Shown piece after piece: positions 1-8,694 of a DNA stretch of 64,000 bases (positions are counted from its first letter, which is position 1; each line of letters starts with the position of its first letter). The notes beneath the pieces are model-generated. The model searched no databases, had not been told where the DNA came from, and saw nothing but the letters and a program-made list of their open reading frames with translations. Source of the DNA: Chloroflexota bacterium (GTDB lineage Bacteria; Chloroflexota; UBA6077; JACCZL01); NCBI GenBank assembly GCA_030447245.1, contig JAUJPG010000011.1:1-64000 (forward strand), read 5' to 3'. Position numbers and translations under genes: made by a program.

Positions 1-666
1 TTCCCCGAGCGCCTGGGTGATGAGCGGGTCATCGTCGGACGCGACGACCTCCAGGCGGGTGGGCGCCTGCGAGGTGAAGGCACGGATGTCGGCGTAGCGG
101 TCCAGCTGCTCCGCTTCGTCGAGCAGCCCGGTGACGGTGCGCGCCGTCTCTCGCCGCACCCTGTACGCCAGCGAGCCGGCGTCCGGGTTGCCGTCGAGTG
201 CAACGACACGGTCACCACGCCAAGAGGCGAACGTGTGGCCGAGCATCAGCGTCGTGGTGGTCTTGCCGACCCCGCCCTTGCGCGACAGCACCACGATCCG
301 ACGTGAACCCCTGACCGGCGCCTTGACCCGAGCGGCCAGGATCTCTCCTAGCACGGCGGCGCGGATGTCGCCGCGAGCGTCGAGGACGAGCACCTCGTCG
401 GGTCCCATGGTCTCGACCGCCTCTCGCTGCGGGTGGTCTGGATTGCCCAGCGACTCGAAGGTGTCGAGGTCCTCGCGGGCCGGGACGTAGCGGACCGTTA
501 CGGCCTGGCCGACCATCACCTGGCTCGCATCCAACGGTGCCACGCCGGTCATAAAACTGTGGCGGATGCCGAGCCTGAAGAGCTCGGAGGTGACCGACGC
601 GGTGCTCGCCGCCCGCAACAGGTCAAGCGTCCCATCCGGCAACGGCTCCAACCCGTTGACGAGCAT
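1..666 (-). CDS. RraA-like half-domain fused to ParA/MinD-type P-loop ATPase (partial)
   Basis: One uninterrupted frame from ATG at 664-666 runs off the window edge (222 residues visible). Residues 1 to about 112 read as the N-terminal half of an RraA-family protein: STASVTSELFRLGIR, GVAPLDASQVMVGQAVTVRY, then VLVLDARGD and LGEILAAR. The second half of that fold (the RGxxGxVxDGxxRD region) is absent. From about residue 114 the chain becomes a ParA/MinD-like ATPase with Walker A RKGGVGKTTTT (residues 129-139) and the switch region ALDGNPDAGS (157-166). A GGAGGG Shine-Dalgarno lies 5 nt before the ATG and a good promoter lies upstream, so the composite looks expressed. ParA-type ATPases act in partitioning or secretion; RraA proteins are aldolases or RNase E regulators. 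The function of the fusion is unknown, and an assembly chimera is possible. Confidence 0.8.
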   Translation of the reverse strand, partial: MLVNGLEPLPDGTLDLLRAASTASVTSELFRLGIRHSFMTGVAPLDASQVMVGQAVTVRYVPAREDLDTFESLGNPDHPQREAVETMGPDEVLVLDARGDIRAAVLGEILAARVKAPVRGSRRIVVLSRKGGVGKTTTTLMLGHTFASWRGDRVVALDGNPDAGSLAYRVRRETARTVTGLLDEAEQLDRYADIRAFTSQAPTRLEVVASDDDPLITQALGE

Positions 667-708
667 CGCGTCCCTCCACCCCGCGGCCAAGCGCCGACGT
701 TCGGCCCG

Positions 709-737
709 AGTGTAGCGTCACTCGCCAGGCGCCGCAA
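709..737 (-). promoter_or_regulatory. Promoter for the RraA-ParA gene
   Basis: On the minus strand, TTGCGG (732-737) and TACACT (709-714) are separated by exactly 17 nt. Transcription would begin near 702, about 36 nt before the ATG at 666. Divergent from the fabF promoter. Consensus match only. Confidence 0.55.
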
Positions 738-781
738 CGCGGATCGCTGAACCACCGCGATCGGTTGTGGAGCCGCTGCGA

Positions 782-787
782 TATACT
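782..787 (+). promoter_or_regulatory. Extended -10 box upstream of fabF
   Basis: TATACT (one mismatch to TATAAT) lies 53 nt before the fabF ATG. No convincing -35 element at 16-18 nt is visible, so the assignment rests on the -10 box and on its position in the divergent intergenic region. Confidence 0.4.
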
Positions 788-840
788 TGCAATTCACTGC
801 TCCGGTCGCTCTGATGACCGTGCGGTTCAGGGGGCAGAAG

Positions 841-2082
841 ATGAGTACGCGGGTCGTGGTCACAGGCCTGGGGTGTATCTCGCCGCTCGGTCACGACGTG
901 GCATCTACCTGGGACGGTTTGATCGCGGGGCGATCCGGCGCCGCACCGATCACGGCGTTTGACGCGAGCGAGTACGACACGCGTATCGCTGCTGAGGTCA
1001 AGGACTTCGACCCGACTCGCCACTTTAGCGCCAAAGAGGCCCGTCGCATGGACCGCTTTGTCCAGCTTGGCCTGGTAGCCGCCCACGAAGCCTGGAAGGA
1101 TGCGAACATCCAGGTCGACGGGCCAGCCGCCGAGCGGGCTGGCGTGATCGGCGGCTCCGGGATTGGTGGCATCGGCACGCTATCCCAGCAGTTCGAGGTG
1201 CTCCACACCAAGGGCCCGGGTCGAATCAGCCCCTTTCTCATTCCGATGATGATCGTCGACATGCTGGCGGGACAGATTGCGATGACGTTCGGGCTCCGGG
1301 GTCCGAACTGGGGGTTAGCCTCAGCGTGCTCAACGGGCAATCACGCCATTGGCGAGGCAGCCGAGATCATCCGTCGCGAGGATGCAGACGTCATGGTCGC
1401 CGGCGGCAGCGACTGTGGCATCTATCCGATAGGCGTGGCCTCATTCTCGTCGATGAAGGCACTGTCGACCTGCAACGATCAGCCTGAAAAGGCGAGTCGA
1501 CCATTTGACGCACAGCGCGACGGCTTCGTCCTCGGAGAAGGCGGCGCGATGCTGGTGCTCGAGTCGCTAGAGCACGCCCGTGAGCGGGGGGCGAGGATTC
1601 ATGCGGAGCTCGTGGGCTACGGGGCGACCGACGACGCCTTCCACATGACCGCGCCCTGCGCGGATGGCGACGGCCTAGCGCGCTCGATGCAGATGGCTCT
1701 GCGGAAAGCTGGGCTTGGGCCACGTGACGTCGACTACATCAACGCACACGGGACGTCGACGCCGCTCAACGATCTGGCCGAGAGCGAAGCGATCAAGGCG
1801 GTGTTCGGCGCCGCTGCCTACGACGTGCCGGTCAGTTCGACGAAGTCGATGACCGGCCACATGATGGGTGCGGGGGGAGCCGCCGAGGCTATTGCCTGCA
1901 TCAAGGCAATCCAGGAAGACCTGATTCCGCCCACGATCAACTACGAGTACCCGGACCCGGCCTGTGATCTGGACTACGTGCCGAATGAGGCTCGCAAACG
2001 GAACGTCGAGGTTGCGCTCTCCAACTCGGCCGGCTTCGGCGGCCACAACAGCACTCTCCTGATCGCCCAGTTCAGGGGCTGA
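841..2082 (+). CDS. fabF: Beta-ketoacyl-ACP synthase II
   Basis: Elongating condensing enzyme of type II fatty-acid synthesis; condenses malonyl-ACP with acyl-ACP in the cytoplasm. At 413 residues the length is that of FabF. The catalytic triad falls at the same numbers as in E. coli FabF: Cys163 (SACSTGNHA), His303 (NAHGTSTPLND) and His340 (TKSMTGHMMGAGG). The frame is open 54 nt further upstream, but ATG at 841 is chosen because AGGGGG sits 7-12 nt before it and the protein then begins MSTRVVVTGLG as is usual. First gene of a tight fabF-accB-fabH operon; accB starts 3 nt after its stop. Confidence 0.96.
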   Translation: MSTRVVVTGLGCISPLGHDVASTWDGLIAGRSGAAPITAFDASEYDTRIAAEVKDFDPTRHFSAKEARRMDRFVQLGLVAAHEAWKDANIQVDGPAAERAGVIGGSGIGGIGTLSQQFEVLHTKGPGRISPFLIPMMIVDMLAGQIAMTFGLRGPNWGLASACSTGNHAIGEAAEIIRREDADVMVAGGSDCGIYPIGVASFSSMKALSTCNDQPEKASRPFDAQRDGFVLGEGGAMLVLESLEHARERGARIHAELVGYGATDDAFHMTAPCADGDGLARSMQMALRKAGLGPRDVDYINAHGTSTPLNDLAESEAIKAVFGAAAYDVPVSSTKSMTGHMMGAGGAAEAIACIKAIQEDLIPPTINYEYPDPACDLDYVPNEARKRNVEVALSNSAGFGGHNSTLLIAQFRG

Positions 2083-2085
2083 TCG

Positions 2086-2529
2086 ATGTCGGGTGTAGAG
2101 TGGCTCGAGCAGGTGAAGCGTGCCCTGCATCACATCCGCGGCAGCGATGCGACCGAAGTCGAAGTGAGCCAGCCTGGACTCCGATTGCGGGTCCGCCGCA
2201 CACTCGCCGTGGCGCGAGCGGCGGAGGTGGACGTGGGTGGCGCGGTCGCTCCGAGCGCGGGTACGACGATTGTTGCGCCGCTCACAGGCATCTTCTATCG
2301 TGCGTCGTCGCCGGCGACGCAGCCGCACGTGGTCGAGGGGGATCCCGTCCAGCCGGACACCGTAGTTGGGCTGATCGAGGCGATGAAGATCTTCAATGAG
2401 GTGCTCGCCGAACGACGCGGCCGAGTCCGGGAGATCTTGGTGCAAGGCGGCGAGTTGGTCCAGGCGGGCGATCGGCTGATGTTGATCGACGAAGCGGTCG
2501 AGGTCAACCCCGGACTGGGGCTGCGGTGA
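2086..2529 (+). CDS. accB: Biotin carboxyl carrier protein of acetyl-CoA carboxylase
   Basis: Carries biotin between the carboxylase and carboxyltransferase halves of acetyl-CoA carboxylase, supplying malonyl-CoA. At 147 residues it has the usual AccB length: an N-terminal helix, a linker, and a C-terminal biotinyl domain with IEAMKIFNEV, in which Lys101 is the biotinylation site. Between fabF and fabH, overlapping fabH by 4 nt (GTGA). No biotin carboxylase (accC) follows, so the partner subunits must be encoded elsewhere. Confidence 0.95.
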   Translation: MSGVEWLEQVKRALHHIRGSDATEVEVSQPGLRLRVRRTLAVARAAEVDVGGAVAPSAGTTIVAPLTGIFYRASSPATQPHVVEGDPVQPDTVVGLIEAMKIFNEVLAERRGRVREILVQGGELVQAGDRLMLIDEAVEVNPGLGLR

Positions 2530-3518
2530 GTGAGTTGACCGTCCGCATCGCTGGGTGGGGCAAGTACCTGCCCGCGCGGGTGATGGACAACCACGAGATC
2601 GAGCGGCTGGTCGATACTTCGGACGAGTGGATTCGCGCCCGCAGTGGCATCGTGGAGCGGCGGATTGCCGCGGACGACGAGACCACCTGCAGCATGTCGG
2701 TGGCCTCCGCAAGACCGGCGCTCGACATGGCAGGCGTTGACCCGCTCGACCTCGAGTTGATTATCGTCGCCACCGGCACGCCAGACCACCCGGGGTTCCC
2801 GGCCACAGGGTCGCTGGTGCAGCAGGCGCTCGGTGCCACGCGCGCCGGCGCCTTCGACGTCGGCGCGGGTTGCGGGGCCTTTGGCTACGGACTGGTCGCC
2901 GGCGCCCAGTTTGTCCTGAGCGGCGCCCACCGCAACGTGCTCGTCGTCGGCGCGGACGTCATGTCGCGCGTCATCGACTGGCGAGACCGCTCGACCTGCG
3001 TGCTATTCGGCGACGGCGCGGGCGCGGTGGTCCTCCAGGCCAGCGACACGCTGGGCGGCCTTCGGTCATTCGTACTCGGCTCGGACGGCTGCGGCGCGCC
3101 ACGTCTGTACATCCCGGCAGGTGGCAGCCGCCAGCCCGCAAGCCACGATTCGGTCGAGAACGGAGCCCACTACCTGAAGATGGACGGGCGCGATGTCTAC
3201 CGTTTCGCTACTCGAGTCATTCCGGAGTCGATCCTCGGAGCGTTGGTCAAGGCCGGCCTGGCCCCGCGCGACCTCGACTTGCTCATTCCGCACCAGGCAA
3301 ATAGCCGAATCATCGAGCACGCGCGCAAGAAGTTGGAGCTTCCCCCCGAGCGAGTATTCGTCAACGTCGACAAGTACGGCAACACGTCGTCCGCGTCGAT
3401 TCCGGTGGCGTTGTGCGAGGCACTCGAGCAGGGCCGGATCGCACGTGGAGACATCATAGGCATGTGCGCGTTCGGGGCCGGTCTGTGCTGGGCGGCAGCG
3501 ATCTGGGAGTGGAACTAG
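2526..3518 (+). CDS. fabH: Beta-ketoacyl-ACP synthase III
   Basis: Initiates fatty-acid synthesis by condensing an acyl-CoA primer with malonyl-ACP. At 330 residues it has the FabH Cys-His-Asn triad: Cys116 (DVGAGCGAFGYGL), His256 (LIPHQANSRI) and Asn286 (VDKYGNTSSASIP). The GTG start overlaps the accB stop in a GTGA, implying translational coupling. Substrate preference (straight or branched primer) cannot be read from the motifs. Last gene of the operon. Confidence 0.95.
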   Translation: MSELTVRIAGWGKYLPARVMDNHEIERLVDTSDEWIRARSGIVERRIAADDETTCSMSVASARPALDMAGVDPLDLELIIVATGTPDHPGFPATGSLVQQALGATRAGAFDVGAGCGAFGYGLVAGAQFVLSGAHRNVLVVGADVMSRVIDWRDRSTCVLFGDGAGAVVLQASDTLGGLRSFVLGSDGCGAPRLYIPAGGSRQPASHDSVENGAHYLKMDGRDVYRFATRVIPESILGALVKAGLAPRDLDLLIPHQANSRIIEHARKKLELPPERVFVNVDKYGNTSSASIPVALCEALEQGRIARGDIIGMCAFGAGLCWAAAIWEWN

Positions 3519-3687
3519 CCGCCTTCGATCGACGTTGCTTCTGATGTTCCCCTGGTCGGTGCAGATAGCCCAGTTGGCGTCCGTGGGTCTTGTGCCGGCC
3601 CGCCCTGGCATGCAAAGATGAGTCAGGGCAAAGATGCCCCGAACCGCCGCCGAGCTGGGCGGCTCTCCAAAGGAGGAGGTATCCGGC

Positions 3688-3873
3688 ATGCTGTTCCGAC
3701 TGCGCTGCGATCATTGTGAGGCAGTACTCGGCGAAAGACACCTGGAACGAGATCGCAAGCGCTTCTGCTGTGCCGATTGCGCCCGCGCCTTTGACCGCGG
3801 CGAGAGCAAAGCGATCAGCCCCCACACCCATGACGAGGCGGCGACCAGGATAGAGGTCGGCGGACGGCACTAG
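3688..3873 (+). CDS. Small zinc-ribbon protein, TRASH/YHS-like
   Basis: A 61-residue protein of unknown function. It has a CDHC knuckle near the N terminus and FCCADCARAFD about 20 residues later, the spacing of a small treble-clef or TRASH-like metal-binding module, with a His-rich tail. The frame is open from 3634, but a very strong AAAGGAGGAGG Shine-Dalgarno ends 8 nt before the ATG at 3688 and fixes the start. A monocistronic gene between fabH and a convergent response regulator. The metal-binding role is inferred from the cysteines. Confidence 0.7.
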   Translation: MLFRLRCDHCEAVLGERHLERDRKRFCCADCARAFDRGESKAISPHTHDEAATRIEVGGRH

Positions 3874-3926
3874 CGCCAGACATCAGGCGCGAGGATCTGC
3901 GCGTCTAAAGCAAGGTCACGCGGCAC

Positions 3927-4478
3927 TCACCAGCTGTTCAGATGGGTGTCGTGGGGCTCGTACTCACGCTCTGGAACATCCTGTTCAGGATCCCCGAGGG
4001 CGCGCCGGAACACATTCATCAGCTTGTCGATGTCGAACGGTTTGGCAACGGTCTCGGTGATCAGTGCGCGATCCTCCGGGGTGAGCTGCAAGATGTTGCC
4101 CGAGACCACCACGATGGGCGCATCCCTGGTGTCCTCGTTGCCACGCAGTTCGTAGAGTACCTCGAGTCCATCGCGGTACGGGAGGCTCAAGTCGAGGACG
4201 ATCAAGTCAGGCCGGCGGTCACGGGCCATTTTCATGGCCTCGCCGCCGTCCCAGGCGCGCAGCGACCGGTATCCTTCCTCGCGGAGCAGCGCGACGAGCA
4301 GGCCGCCAATCGTAGCGTTGTCCTCAACCACTAACACGCACTTCCGCCGTGGTGCCGCGGTCTGGCTGCCCTTGGCCTCCAGCATCCTATCTGTCGACGT
4401 GCCGTTGGTCGGGCTGCTGGGCCGCTGACGCTCAGGTCGCAAGTTGTTGTTGTTCGATCGTTTGGCCCTGCTGCGCAT
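3927..4478 (-). CDS. Single-domain response regulator (receiver protein)
   Basis: 183 residues with one REC domain and no output domain. The acidic pair is in VLVVEDN, the predicted phospho-acceptor is Asp96 in VLDLSLP, and the conserved lysine is in VAKPFD. A basic, Asn-rich N-terminal extension of about 45 residues precedes it. ATG at 4478 is preferred to an upstream in-frame ATG at 4526 because AGGAG lies about 5 nt before it. CheY/Spo0F-like proteins relay phosphate to other proteins; no histidine kinase is encoded nearby, so its partner is unknown. Confidence 0.85.
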   Translation of the reverse strand: MRSRAKRSNNNNLRPERQRPSSPTNGTSTDRMLEAKGSQTAAPRRKCVLVVEDNATIGGLLVALLREEGYRSLRAWDGGEAMKMARDRRPDLIVLDLSLPYRDGLEVLYELRGNEDTRDAPIVVVSGNILQLTPEDRALITETVAKPFDIDKLMNVFRRALGDPEQDVPEREYEPHDTHLNSW

Positions 4479-4575
4479 TTCCGCTCCTAGCCCACACGAT
4501 ACCACGCCGCCGCGAAACGAAGGCATCTACATGTGCACGCTCCTGGACCACGCGGCGAATATCGCATAGCGGGCT

Positions 4576-4605
4576 TTGGACGCCAGCACGAGCGGCCTCT
4601 ACAAT
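4576..4605 (+). promoter_or_regulatory. Promoter giving a near-leaderless GT2 transcript
   Basis: TTGGAC (4576-4581), an 18-nt spacer and TACAAT (4600-4605). The ATG of the next gene begins 8 nt after the -10 box, so transcription should start at or next to the start codon. There is no room for a Shine-Dalgarno. Confidence 0.5.
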
Positions 4606-4613
4606 AGCGGCCC

Positions 4614-5363
4614 ATGTGGCACGGCCGCCTCGTCTCCGTAATCCTACCAACCTACAATGAGCGCGAGTCGATCCGCCGCAGCATCGAGGACTTCTTCGAC
4701 ACTGGTGTCGTCGACGAGGTCGTTGTCGTCAACAACAATGCGGCCCGCGGGACGTCCGAAGAGGTGGCCAAGACGCGGGCCCGCGAGGTCCACGAGGCGC
4801 GCCAGGGCTACGGCAACGCGATCCGACGTGGCCTGCGTGAGGCCACCGGCGAGTACCTCGTCGTCTCCGAGCCGGACGGAACGTTTCTCGGGCGGGATGT
4901 GCTCAAGTTGCTCGCGTACGCCGACGACTTCGACGTCGTGTACGGGAGCAGGACGGCGCGGATGTTCATCTGGCGCGGCGCGAATATGGGACTCTTTTTG
5001 CGATGGGGTAACTGGGCGGTGGCTAAGCTGATGGAGTTCCTCTTCAACGCCACGAACCTGACTGACGTCGGCTGCACGACGCGCCTTATCCGCGGCTCAG
5101 CGCTCCAGCGGATCGAGCCCGCCTTCACTGTCGGGGGCAGCGCGTTCGGTCCGGAGATGATGGTGCTCACGCTCCTGTCCGGCCTCAAGGTGATCCAAAT
5201 CCCGGTCAACTACCTGCCGCGGGTTGGCCAATCGGCCGTGACCGGAGACTTTCGCAGAGCCGTGCTGCTCGGGCTGGAGATGATAGGCCTGGTGCTCCGC
5301 TACCGATTGCGGAGCTGGCTCGGCTGGCGCATTCCGCGGACGAGGGTGAAGCAGGCGGCATGA
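4614..5363 (+). CDS. Family 2 glycosyltransferase, dolichol-phosphate-mannose-synthase-like
   Basis: 249 residues with a GT-A fold. It begins VSVILPTYNERESI, has VVVNNN for the nucleotide-binding strand, and shows the acidic EPDGTF where DPM-type enzymes carry their metal-binding motif. No transmembrane anchor. Enzymes of this type transfer a hexose from an NDP-sugar to a polyprenyl phosphate; the C-terminal neighbours (methyltransferase, GT-C membrane protein) fit a lipid-linked-sugar pathway in which the GT-C protein uses the product. The last point is inference. Overlaps the next gene by an ATGA. Confidence 0.85.
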   Translation: MWHGRLVSVILPTYNERESIRRSIEDFFDTGVVDEVVVVNNNAARGTSEEVAKTRAREVHEARQGYGNAIRRGLREATGEYLVVSEPDGTFLGRDVLKLLAYADDFDVVYGSRTARMFIWRGANMGLFLRWGNWAVAKLMEFLFNATNLTDVGCTTRLIRGSALQRIEPAFTVGGSAFGPEMMVLTLLSGLKVIQIPVNYLPRVGQSAVTGDFRRAVLLGLEMIGLVLRYRLRSWLGWRIPRTRVKQAA

Positions 5364-6238
5364 GCGCGGATACCCTACACTGGGCGACGCACCGTTCACC
5401 GATCACCGCGGCCTGCCCGGCCTGCCACGCGCCACTGCCCGCCAACGATGGCCGTGAGCACCTTCGATGCCCGACCTGCGGCGCCTCCTACGCGATCACC
5501 CGCGGTGTTCCCGAGCTGTTCCTGAATCGAGAGGCCGACCGGAGCACGGGACGGGTCCAAGCGTTGTACGACCATGTTGCCCACGACTACGACCAGGTGT
5601 TCAGCCCGCATGTCGCCGAGCATTACCTTGAGAAGCGCACCGCGCTGGTTCGCGCCCTGTTGCCGAACGGCGGGACTGTGCTGGACGTTGGCTGCGGGAC
5701 TGGTGCGCTGGCGGGCGGGATCCAAAAGGAGGGCTATGACGTGGTCGGCGTCGACGCCTCGCCAGGCATGCTGGCCGAGGCACTCGAGCACGGCGTAGGG
5801 GCGGTCTACGCGGCGTACTCGACCGCGCTGCCGTTCGCTGATGGCGTCTTTGACCTGGCGCTAAGCGTGGCGACGATGCACCATCTGGAAACACCCGAGC
5901 GAGTCGCGGCAACGATCGCGGAGATGGCGCGAGTAGTTTGCCCTGGCGGCTACGTGTTGATCTGGGACCACAACCCCCTCAACCCGTACTGGCCGATCCT
6001 GATGAATCGCGTGCCGCAGGACCACGGCGACGAACGCCTGGTCAGCATCTGGGAGATCGTCGAGGCGGTGCGAATGGCCGGGCTGCGGCTCCACCACCTG
6101 GCCCGGAGCGGGCTCGTTCCCGACTTCATGCCGCGAGCGCTGATGCCATTCTGGACGCGCGTCGAGGCACTGGTGGAGCAGAACCCGGCGCTCAGCTTGT
6201 TCGCCGCGCACAATGTCGTCGTTGCCCGCAAGTCGTGA
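5360..6238 (+). CDS. SAM-dependent methyltransferase with N-terminal zinc ribbon
   Basis: 292 residues. Residues 20-55 form a Trm112-like zinc ribbon (CPACHAPLPAN, then CPTCGASYAI). A class I Rossmann methyltransferase follows, with motif I VLDVGCGTGALAGGI and the motif I acidic strand VVGVDASPGM, then a type-11 methyltransferase pattern (LALSVATMHHLE). Substrate not identifiable; quinone, lipid or sugar are all possible. Overlaps both neighbours by 4 nt (ATGA before, GTGA after), so it belongs to the same translationally coupled unit as the GT2 and GT-C genes. Confidence 0.85.
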   Translation: MSADTLHWATHRSPITAACPACHAPLPANDGREHLRCPTCGASYAITRGVPELFLNREADRSTGRVQALYDHVAHDYDQVFSPHVAEHYLEKRTALVRALLPNGGTVLDVGCGTGALAGGIQKEGYDVVGVDASPGMLAEALEHGVGAVYAAYSTALPFADGVFDLALSVATMHHLETPERVAATIAEMARVVCPGGYVLIWDHNPLNPYWPILMNRVPQDHGDERLVSIWEIVEAVRMAGLRLHHLARSGLVPDFMPRALMPFWTRVEALVEQNPALSLFAAHNVVVARKS

Positions 6239-7569
6239 GCCGAGGCCGATCGTCGGTCGTCAGCCGCCACGTGCTCGCGCTCGGAATGGTTGTCGCGGCC
6301 GCCGCGCTTGCATCGCTGGCGTTGATGCTGCTGCCGTCGCACGCCGCCGCCGACGTGACCCACTACAAGTATTGGACGCGCCAGGTGACGCTCGCCGGCG
6401 TCGCAGGCGCCTACTCGGGGACCTATCCTGAGACGGCCGCGATCTACCCGCCGTTGACGATGTACGGGTATTCGATGGCCGGCTGGTTGTACACCACTCT
6501 GGTCGATCCAGAGTTCGACAGGGACCGAGCGCTCGGTAGCAGAACGCTGACGGTGCTGGTCAAGCTCGTCGCCGTGGTGCCGCACCTGCTTGGGATCTTG
6601 GTCATCTTCGGGCTGCTGGCCCGCCGTTACGGGCCCGCTGTCGCCCTCGCGGCGGCTGCGGCGTACGGCCTGAATCCCGCGGCGTTGTTCGACCTGGCGT
6701 ACTGGGGCCAGCCAGATTCGGTACATGCTCTGCTCCTGCTGGTCGCAATCTGGGCGTTCGAGGAGTGGCGACCTCAGTTCGGGTGGGCGTTCGTCGGACT
6801 GGCCGCGGCGACCAAGCCGCAGGCGTGGGCCTTGTTGCCGTTCCTTGTCTACGTCAGTATGCGTCGATTCGGTTTCGGTCGAACGGCGATTGGAGGCGTG
6901 TCGGCTGGCGCGGCAGCGCTCTTCGTCTGCCTCCCGTATCTGGTGGCAGGAACGTTCGGCGAACTGTTGTCCCTGCCGCGACTGATTGCCGAGACGATGC
7001 CGGTCGCAACGGCGAACGCCCATAACGTCTGGTGGTTGGTCACCGGCGGGAGCGGGTGGCCCGACTCGGTGCCAGATGCCGAGCGGCTGATCGGACCGCT
7101 CACCTACCGCCACCTGGCCTTGATCCTGACGGCTGTCCTATTCGGCTACGGCATGTGGCGGACCGACCCGCGGCGCGGCGACGGACAGCTCTTCGAGAAA
7201 GCGGCATACCTGGCGTTCGGCTGGTTCCTGGTCACGACCCGCGCCCACGAAAACCACTACTATGTTGTGTTGCCGTTGCTGGTCATGGCTGCACCCAGTT
7301 GCCGTTTCTTGAGGGCCGCGTTCGTCGTCATCTCGGCGACGCTCCTCTTCAATATGGCCGTGCACGACTTCACGCTCGGCCCGGCCCGCGGGGCGCTCGC
7401 CGGGTCCGCGACCTGGACCCGCCTCACGCTCCTGAACGCTGGCGTGAACGTGCTCCTGTTTCTGGTCTGGAGTGCCCGCTTGTGGCCTGCTGGGCAGCAG
7501 CGCCAGGGCCGGCAGCGTGCGCGCCACTCCCCGGCACACGAGATGCACGGAGCCGGCGCGGCACCGTAG
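6235..7569 (+). CDS. Multi-pass GT-C glycosyltransferase (GT87/PMT-like)
   Basis: 444 residues with about 10 hydrophobic segments. After the first membrane helix comes an acidic loop typical of GT-C enzymes (ADVTHYKYWTRQV) and then AIYPPLTMYGY and LFDLAYWGQPDSVHA, a pattern seen in polyprenyl-phosphate-mannose-dependent transferases. The frame is open from 5938, but the GTG at 6235 overlapping the previous stop (GTGA) matches the coupling used throughout the operon and puts the first helix at the N terminus. Probably uses the lipid-linked sugar made by the GT2 two genes upstream; substrate and acceptor unknown. Confidence 0.8.
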   Translation: MSRGRSSVVSRHVLALGMVVAAAALASLALMLLPSHAAADVTHYKYWTRQVTLAGVAGAYSGTYPETAAIYPPLTMYGYSMAGWLYTTLVDPEFDRDRALGSRTLTVLVKLVAVVPHLLGILVIFGLLARRYGPAVALAAAAAYGLNPAALFDLAYWGQPDSVHALLLLVAIWAFEEWRPQFGWAFVGLAAATKPQAWALLPFLVYVSMRRFGFGRTAIGGVSAGAAALFVCLPYLVAGTFGELLSLPRLIAETMPVATANAHNVWWLVTGGSGWPDSVPDAERLIGPLTYRHLALILTAVLFGYGMWRTDPRRGDGQLFEKAAYLAFGWFLVTTRAHENHYYVVLPLLVMAAPSCRFLRAAFVVISATLLFNMAVHDFTLGPARGALAGSATWTRLTLLNAGVNVLLFLVWSARLWPAGQQRQGRQRARHSPAHEMHGAGAAP

Positions 7570-7596
7570 GATTGCGCGAGCGAAGGAGACTCAACC

Positions 7597-8694
7597 ATGT
7601 ACGTGCAACCAGTTGGGACCCCGAAGCTCGAGCTCGACACGCCGGCGCTGATTCTTGACCTGGACGTGGTCGAGGCCAACATCCAGCGGATGGCCGACTT
7701 CCTCCGAGACAAGCCAGCCAAGATCCGTCCCCACATGAAGACGCACAAGACCCCCGCGCTGGCTCACAAGCAGCTCGCAGCGGGGGCGCTCGGTGTGACC
7801 TGTGCGAAGCTCGGCGAGGCCGAAGTGATGGCGGCGGCCGGCATCAAGGACATCCTGATCGCCAATCAGATCGTAGGCCGCTTGAAGCTGGAGCGGCTCA
7901 TGAGCCTCGCCCGATCGACTGACATCATGGTAGCGGTCGACGACGAGCAGAACGTGGCCGACCTGGACGAAGCAGCCAACCGATGGGGGGTCCGCCCGCG
8001 GGTGCTCGTCGAGATCGACAACGGGACGCATCGCTGCGGGGTTCAGCGCGGCGAGCGCACGATCCGCCTCGCTAGCCAGGTCGCCGAGTCGCGTAACCTG
8101 CGGTTGGCCGGCGTGATGGGCTACGAAGGCTTCGCGGTGTTCATCGCGGATGCCGAGGAGCGCGCGGCCGCCGCACGTGGCGCGATGGAGATCCTGACCG
8201 GCGCGGCCGACGACTGCCGAAGCTCCGGATTGGAGATTGGCATCGTGAGCGGCGGCGGCACCGGCACCTTCGACACCAGCGGCGCCTTCCCGGGCGTCAC
8301 CGAGATCCAGGCCGGCTCGTACATCACGATGGACGGCCGCTACAAGGGCATCGGCCTTCCATTCGAGTGCGGACTGAGCGTCTTATGCACGGTGATCAGC
8401 CGCCCGCGCCCTGGAGTCCTGATCACGGATCTTGGCATGAAGCAGATCAGCCACGAGTTCGGCATGCCGCACGTTCTGAACGTCCCAGGCGCATCGCTGA
8501 CCAAGCTCTCCGAAGAGCACGGGCTCATCGAGCTGGCCGATCCACCCTCGGTCCCGCACCAACCGGGCGACACCCTGGAGATCCTCCCGACCCACGGCGA
8601 CACCACGATCAACATCCATGACTATTTCTTCGCCGTCCGCGGCGGTCTCCTCGAAGCCGTCTGGGCGGTTGGCGCGCGGGGCAAGAGCCGTTAG
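7597..8694 (+). CDS. D-threonine aldolase / D-serine dehydratase family PLP enzyme
   Basis: 365 residues, fold type III (alanine-racemase-like) PLP barrel plus a C-terminal beta domain. The PLP lysine is in RPHMKTHK (Lys48). The metal site near the C terminus reads THGDTTINIHDYF: a His-x-Asp pair, as in metal-dependent D-threonine aldolases, rather than the His-x-Cys of D-serine dehydratases. It therefore probably cleaves a D-beta-hydroxy amino acid to glycine and an aldehyde. A GAAGGAGA Shine-Dalgarno precedes the ATG. Convergent with the ABC permease downstream. Confidence 0.88.
   Translation: MYVQPVGTPKLELDTPALILDLDVVEANIQRMADFLRDKPAKIRPHMKTHKTPALAHKQLAAGALGVTCAKLGEAEVMAAAGIKDILIANQIVGRLKLERLMSLARSTDIMVAVDDEQNVADLDEAANRWGVRPRVLVEIDNGTHRCGVQRGERTIRLASQVAESRNLRLAGVMGYEGFAVFIADAEERAAAARGAMEILTGAADDCRSSGLEIGIVSGGGTGTFDTSGAFPGVTEIQAGSYITMDGRYKGIGLPFECGLSVLCTVISRPRPGVLITDLGMKQISHEFGMPHVLNVPGASLTKLSEEHGLIELADPPSVPHQPGDTLEILPTHGDTTINIHDYFFAVRGGLLEAVWAVGARGKSR

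Noticed and set aside
3519-3687. Possible structured RNA upstream of the zinc-ribbon gene
   Set aside because: No tRNA-like cloverleaf, riboswitch core or convincing stem was found in this stretch.
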